Of a DNA stretch of 11,540 nt, positions 6,928 through 11,540 are shown one piece after another. A program made the translations under genes and the position numbers. The stretch is from Auxenochlorella pyrenoidosa (Eukaryota; Chlorophyta; Trebouxiophyceae; Chlorellales; Chlorellaceae). The DNA is taken from the NCBI GenBank assembly GCA_001430745.1, contig KQ481938.1, positions 1,452,165-1,463,704 on the forward strand, given 5' to 3'. The notes below the pieces were generated by a model. The model had not been told where the DNA came from. It worked only from the letters and a program-made list of their open reading frames with translations, and searched no databases. Every line of letters starts with the position of its first letter. Positions within the stretch are counted from its first letter, which is position 1.

Positions 6928-9680
6928 ATGGCGACCTCGCTGCGCCTACCGGCGCTCACGGCTGGGTCCTGTGCCCGGGCACAGCGCTGCTGCTGGCGGG
7001 GCTCCTTTTGGCTGTCCCAAGTGGATCAAAGAGCACGACCGGCCTGCCGCGCAGTGGCCCCAGGTGCGAGTTGTGCCGCTCGGAACAGTGGAGACAACCT
7101 GAAGTGCGCCCTCGCAGTCTCGCTCTAGGTGTTGCCTCATGTTGCCGCGTATGACGCTGCCGGCCCCTGCAGAGAGCGATGCCGAGTGGCTGACGGCTCC
7201 GGCCGCCAGTAGCGGCGGTGCCAGGCAGCGATCGCTACCCCTCTCGCTTCTAGACAGCGACCTGGGCCAGGCAAGCCTGCTGCTCCCTGCACCATGCTCT
7301 GCGACTGCCACGTTGCTTTCGGGTCTGCATTTCAGCTGCATTCGTGCGCGTATGTGCTGTGTAGGCGCCTTGATGGCGCTCATGCCTGCCCCCGTCTGCT
7401 GTCACACTGCAGGCCTCTGCTGAGCTCCAGGAGCTCTGCCGGCTGCAGCTAGAGCTGCTGACGGCTGCGCTGCAGCTCAGCCTGCAGGCAGTGCTGACGG
7501 GTGGCATCGCCGGCTCGGCAGGCAGCCTAGAGGAGGACTGCCCCCTGCAGCACCTGGAGCTGGAAAGCACAGTGCTGCGGTCGACAGTCTACTGCCGTGC
7601 TCCGGCCAGCCTGCAGACGGGGCAGCTGCAGCTGCAGCTGGTGGCAGACTCGGGCGGGGGCGGCGGCGGTGCGAGGTCGGCTCGGGCGCAGCAGGCACAG
7701 CGCTTCCTGTTCCTGGGAGAGGACGGCGGCGCCGGCGCCGGCCTGGCGGATCAGGAGCGCTGGATCGTGGAGCAGCCGGTGATTGTGCTGCCAGACAGCG
7801 GGGGGCTGGTGCTGCCGCTGGCGTCAAACGGCTTCCTTGTGGGCCTGCTTGTTGTGGAGCGGTGCTCAGAGGAAGGTGAGGCAGCACCCACGACCGCCGA
7901 GGCGGTGGGAGAGGAGTTGCCGGGGCAGGCAGCCGCAGGCGCAGCGGCCCCTGCCGCCGCGGCTGGAGGCGCAGCAGCAACCGCGGCAGACGCAGCTGGC
8001 AGCAACGGCGGCGGCAGCCGCAGGGGCGCCATGCCACAGCCCTCGGCCTGCCTACTCTTCCGCTCCACCGAGCTCCAGCTCATCAAGCAGACGGCAGCGG
8101 TGCTGGCCCTGGCCTGTGCCATGGACCTCAGGGCGGCGCTGGAGCGGGCGGGGGCGGCCTACAGGCAGCGCCAGGCGTCGGCGCTGGTGCAGGAGGTGAG
8201 GAGCGAGCTGGGTCTCGGCCGGTACCCCGGTGTGTACTTTCCTGGCAGGCGTATGCTCTCGCCTGTTCGTGGTCACCTCTATGCGACACTCCCTGCCTGG
8301 CCGCTGGGTGTGTGCTGCACTGCCAACCTTGCAGCACAGCACACGCGGCTTCTGCCTGCTCTGCCTCTGCCTCTCTGCGGCTGCGATGCTCTGCCCTGGT
8401 CTACTTTGCACGAGTGCTGCACCCCCGCCACCCGCTCCCTGTCCCAACAGGCCAAGAAGCCGCTGTCTGTGATGCGCACACTGGGCACCATGCTCCTGCC
8501 GCGTCTGCAGCCCGGGGAGCCCGACCGAGACTTTGCCCAAGGTGTGTGGACAGGCAGGGGCAGCCACAGGGCACTGCGACCCTTGAGGCTGCGTGCAAAG
8601 TTTAGGGGGCGCTGCTTCGTCTTGCAAAGCCTCCTGCACAGCTGCTGCACGCTCTACTGAGCACCGCGCCTCCGCCTCGCCCCACCCTCTGCAGGGATTT
8701 TGGAGCAGGGCACCAGGCTGCAGGAGGTGGTCTCGCAGCTGCAGGCTGCGCTGCACCCAGCGGCGGTGGCGGCAGCAGTGCCGCCCATGCTGGAGCCACC
8801 GCTGGGCCTCCCGGGCAGCACTGTACCGCGCCTGCCAACCAGCAGCGGCGGCGGGGGCATGGGCAGCGGGGAGTGGCAGCCGGCAGAGCTGCCGTTCCCC
8901 GCCCTGCCTAGCAGCAGCATTGGCAGCGATTATCAGTGGGGCGGCAGCTTACCAGCGACCTCCACCATTGATCTCAGTGTGGAAACAGCAAGCCCAGCCG
9001 ATCTGGCCGCTCCCCCAGGCCGCAGCTACAGCCCAAGCAGCAGCAACAGCAGCAGACTGCCACCTCCCGTGCCAGCGGTGGCGGCAGCTGTCGCTGCCGG
9101 CCCCAGCAGCACAACATATGGCAGCAGAGCATCGGCAGACCTGCTGAATGTGTTGATGCCTCTGCTGGCCTCTGCCAGCAACTTTGCGGCAGTCAGCGGC
9201 GTGGCGTTTGTGATGGCCGACGCAGTGGGCGGCGGCCAGACCAGCAGCCTGCCAGCGCTTGCAGGACGGCCCACGCCGCTGGCGCCGGCGGCAGGGTCGC
9301 TGCCGGCGGCCGAAGTGGCGGTGGGGCCGGGCAAGCTCAAGCGCATGCTGAGCCAGCTGATTGACGGCATCATTGCGTGCGCAGCGCGCGGCGACCTGGT
9401 GCAGGCCTCTGTGCTGCCACAGAGCTGGCAGGGGCGGCCCGGGGTGGCCGTCACGCTGTGCTGCTGCTACAGCCTGACACACGGCAGCGGCGCCGGCTCC
9501 GCCGGGCCCCTGCCTCGCCCTCCCCTTCAGCCGGAGTTTGCCTTCCTGCGGGGCAGCGCCGCCGAGGCAGGCGGCTGGTTTGATGCGCACGCCGAGCCGC
9601 CGGACGTGCGCCACGGCAGCAGCAGCAGCCTGGCTGCCACGCTGTGGCTGCCCACCGTGGTGCGCGATGCCGGCTGGTAG
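6928..9680 (+). CDS. CSK: Chloroplast sensor kinase (CSK), GAF plus degenerate histidine-kinase core, five exons
   Basis: Homologue of the plastid CSK that in plants links photosynthetic electron-transport redox state to plastid gene transcription. Exons: 6928-7063, 7173-7270, 7413-8195, 8451-8541 and 8695-9680, about 697 residues with matching phases. The first ~45 residues (MATSLRLPALTAGSCARAQR...) are basic and poor in acidic residues, like a transit peptide. A GAF-like region spans about 100-228 (ERWIVEQPVIVLPDSGGLVL, FLVGLLVVER). An Ala/Gly linker covers about 229-290, then a long helix and the H-box ALVQEAKKPLSVMRTL at about 335-350, matching LVEQIRGPLSTMRTL of Arabidopsis CSK. The phosphoacceptor His position is Gln338. 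GILEQGTRLQEVVSQLQ follows. The N-box-like helix KLKRMLSQLIDGII (about 583-596) lacks the N-box asparagines, and I see no G-box before the terminal LWLP motif. The start is uncertain (an in-frame ATG also lies at 6751), and so is the end of exon 2: a GT donor at 7361 is an in-phase alternative. Confidence 0.82.
7271..7412 (+). other. CSK intron 2, probable GC-AG type
   Basis: The donor CCAG/GCAAGC is close to the consensus for GC introns, and the acceptor is CACACTGCAG. Phase 0 on both sides joins SLLDSDLGQ to ASAELQELCRLQ. The canonical in-phase alternative begins at 7361 (GTAGGC) and would leave an intron of only 52 nt, with about 30 extra residues that have no family support. Confidence 0.55.
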
Positions 9681-10327
9681 TCAGGCCGGCAAGCGGCCGG
9701 CACTAACGCAACTAGCATCCTGTGCACCCCTGCCATGTCGTTACCCTCTGCCCTCCCTATTAATTTTCATGCCTTGCCCCTTGTTCTCCAGCGCCCCCCC
9801 TCCTGACGTTGTGACCAACCGCTCGACCCCGAGAGCCCTCACTCCCCAGCCCACCCCTCTCACGATACCCTCTGCGTGCCCGGCCCTCTGCGCATCCCTG
9901 CTGTTTTCCCCGTCGTGCACCTTTTTGTGACCCTGCTTCGTGGTTCAGAGCGTCGCCAGCAGCTGAGCTGTAACATTCTGGACAGGACAGCATTGAACTA
10001 CATGCTGGCATGAACGGCAATTACTTGCGCGCCTGAAATTCAGGGGCGCTGAATCATGACCTCAAGGGCCGGAGAGAAGAGAGGCACTGAGGCGGGGGTT
10101 TGGCGACACATGGCATGGAGGAGCGGGAGTACATGTTGATAGAATTGTGCCTTTGGATGCCTTTGGATCAAATCGAGGAGGAATGGTTCATTCAACACAG
10201 GCGACGCACACAGCCGACACACACAGGCACAGGCGCACTCGGCATCAAAGCGGCAGCGCGGCGGTTCCTGCCGCCAGCGTCACAGCACAGCTCGACAAGG
10301 GGCTTGCAAGGCACACAGGCCCCCCGC
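9681..10327. other. Convergent 3' region between CSK and carotenoid oxygenase
   Basis: This 647-bp stretch holds the 3' UTRs of the two convergent genes. The plus strand from 9690 to 9950 is C/T-rich, as seen in algal 3' UTRs. I found no TGTAA on the minus strand for the carotenoid oxygenase transcript. The minus-strand ORF at 10040-10222 has no recognisable family. Confidence 0.6.
9969..9973 (+). terminator. Putative TGTAA poly(A) signal of CSK
   Basis: TGTAA is the usual polyadenylation signal in chlorophyte green algae. It lies about 290 nt after the CSK stop codon, a plausible 3' UTR length, and is the only copy I noticed in this interval on this strand. Confidence 0.55.
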
Positions 10328-11528
10328 TCATGCTAGCGCGCTGGGCCCGCCCTGCGCGGCCAGCTGGTCGGCCTCTACCCAGCCGCCATGGAAGCCAAAC
10401 GGCACGGTGTGGGGCATCCTGAGGCGGGCCACAGGGCTGGGAGACATGGTGGCGGCGTCGTAGATGACCAGCTCGCTGGCCTTGGTGCCGGGGTGGGTGA
10501 CGTACGTCATGAGGTAGCCGTCGTCCTCGGCGGTACCGCCCGGCCGCGGCACAAACACCGCCTCGCCGCCCAGCCGGCCGCCGCCGTGCAGCAGGTGGCC
10601 CACCACCGCGCCCTTGCCGGGGCCCGCCTGCAGGAGGAGGCGGGGCATGATGGACTGGTCGAGGCGGGGCGGGGTGTGAGTGGCCATCGCGACAGAATAT
10701 GCGCTGCTTCCCGGCAAACCTGGGAGCCTGGCGCCGCAAGGGTTGACCCGGCAGGCACGCTTTCCCGCGCACTGCCTGCTGTCGCAAGCTGCCGTGCCGG
10801 CGTGCCTGCAGGTCAAACTTGCCTGCAGGTCAAACTTGGTGATGCCAACAAACTCGGGGACGCCCTGCTCATTGGCCCGCATGTTGCCAAAGTAGGCGTA
10901 GCGCGTGGGGCGGCCTGGCAAGCAGGAGGGAGGAGGGAGGGGCGGGTCAGTGTGGGGTGTCTTGTGAACAAGGGACACGACGCACTGGTGGCTGCACTTG
11001 CCTGGGCCTGCCGTGTCTGCTGCTACACCCCAGCTCGAGCCCGCCAGCAGGCGGCGCATGGACAGGCCGGGCACAGCAGCCTTGAGCAGCAAGTGGGGTG
11101 TGCCCGCTGCGCAGGCGGCGAGGCTGGGAGGCCCGAGGCAGCTCACCAACCAGGCTGGGCGGCACCACCGGGAAGTCGCCCACGCCGGCGGCGCTCTCAT
11201 CCATCCGTTGCACTGCAGCATGGGAAGCACAGCCATGTTTGGCCGGCAAGCAGGGCGCACTTTCTGCAGCCGAGGCGCTCGCCTGACCGCATGGCCCTCC
11301 AGAGCAGCTGCTGGCGTGCTTAGCCGGCGCAGGCCCCACCATTCCAGCGCCCGGCGGGCCAGCGGGGAGCGGCGCCCCCACTGCACTCACGGCTGGTGGC
11401 GCCGCTGTCCAGGTCGATGGTCAGCAGGCTGAGCACGGGGTCGGAGCCCTCCTCGGCGGTGAAGGCGTCCAGCGAGAACTTGGGGAAGGTGCACAGGAAG
11501 AGCTTGATCTTGGAGCCCTCCTCCCAGG
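10328..11528 (-). CDS. Carotenoid cleavage dioxygenase (CCD family), C-terminal part, four exons visible
   Basis: Iron-dependent carotenoid oxygenase of the CCD/RPE65 family, which cleaves a polyene double bond to give apocarotenoids. Exons visible: 11528-11391 (the coding sequence continues upstream, off the right edge), 11212-11147, 10914-10823 and 10627-10328, with the TGA at 10330-10328; phases are consistent. The product contains WEEGSKIKLFLCTFPKF, GVGDFPVVPPSLVG joined to RPTRYAYFGNM, VGITKFDLQAGPGKG, GEAVFVPRPGGTAEDDGYLM, and near the end VPFGFHGGW. This last motif holds the fourth iron-binding histidine, equivalent to the PYGFHGT of CCD1/NCED proteins. WEEG normally follows the HxxNA motif of the third histidine, which must lie in the next exon off the edge. 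The subclass (CCD1, CCD4, NCED or algal-specific) and plastid targeting cannot be judged without the N terminus. The end is normal, about 20 residues past the last motif. Confidence 0.88.
10628..10822 (-). other. CCD last intron, GC-AG type
   Basis: The donor CTGCAG/GCAAGT is an ideal GC-intron donor, and the acceptor is CCTCCTGCAG. Phase 0 joins KFDLQ to AGPGKG. Nearby GT dinucleotides (at 10818 and in AAGTTT upstream) are in the wrong phase for the acceptor, so the GC donor seems required. The intron is 195 nt, a multiple of three, with no in-frame stop. Confidence 0.75.
10805..10838 (-). repeat. Perfect 17-bp tandem duplication across the CCD 5' splice site
   Basis: CAAGTTTGACCTGCAGG occurs twice head to tail on the minus strand (10838-10822 and 10821-10805). 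The predicted exon end falls inside the first copy, after CTGCAG. The second copy carries the same exon-like end followed by GCACGC, a weaker GC donor. Confidence 0.9.
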
Positions 11529-11540
11529 CTGCGGGCGGGG

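Noticed and set aside
7491..8660. 389-codon plus-strand ORF as a complete gene
   Set aside because: It begins at a GTG inside CSK exon 3 and continues through intron 3 and into intron 4; family matches extend on both sides.
10040..10222. Small minus-strand ORF downstream of the carotenoid oxygenase
   Set aside because: No recognisable domain; it falls in the expected 3' UTR region.
10388..11323. 311-codon plus-strand ORF
   Set aside because: It lies antisense to the four carotenoid oxygenase exons and has no family features; long antisense ORFs are expected where codons are GC-rich.
1..11540. Defence island, CRISPR array, mobile element or viral cassette
   Set aside because: No spaced repeats, terminal inverted repeats, transposase or viral hallmark genes were seen; all four genes are housekeeping or metabolic families of algae.

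Overview
The window looks like nuclear DNA of a green alga, most likely a trebouxiophyte of the Chlorella/Micractinium type. This placement is inference. It rests on GC-rich coding sequence, genes broken into many short exons by introns of about 110-260 bp, splice sites that mostly read GTGAGC...CTGCAG, several GC-AG introns, a TGTAA-type poly(A) signal, and plant or algal protein families (chloroplast sensor kinase, acyl desaturase, carotenoid oxygenase). There is no bacterial gene organisation, CRISPR array, rRNA or tRNA that I can see. Long continuous ORFs on the wrong strand are a by-product of high GC.

I read four genes. (1) 1-2322, minus strand: the 5' part of a NUP188-like inner-ring nucleoporin, six exons visible, running off the left edge. 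(2) 3174-6266, minus strand: a complete 12-exon gene for a 364-residue membrane acyl (delta-9-type) desaturase with three histidine boxes. (3) 6928-9680, plus strand: a five-exon gene for a ~697-residue chloroplast sensor kinase (CSK) with a GAF region and a histidine-kinase core that has lost key catalytic residues. (4) 10328-11528 and beyond the right edge, minus strand: the last four exons of a carotenoid cleavage dioxygenase (CCD/RPE65 family).

Genes 1 and 2 are tandem and separated by 851 bp. Genes 2 and 3 are divergent, with 661 bp between their start codons, which must hold both promoters. Genes 3 and 4 are convergent, with 647 bp between their stop codons. No shared pathway is required. 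Three of the products are expected to deal with lipids, carotenoids or plastid redox signalling, but in a eukaryotic genome this adjacency may be chance.

I found no wholly new system. The points most worth a second look are at the level of gene structure: three or four GC-AG introns among about 23, two of them with short direct repeats at the splice junctions; a CSK whose H-box and N-box are degenerate and whose H-box is split by a stop-free intron of 3n length; and a desaturase exon junction where two splicings differ by one residue inside histidine box 1. Exon coordinates were derived by hand from splice consensus, reading phase and remembered family alignments, and have no transcript support.
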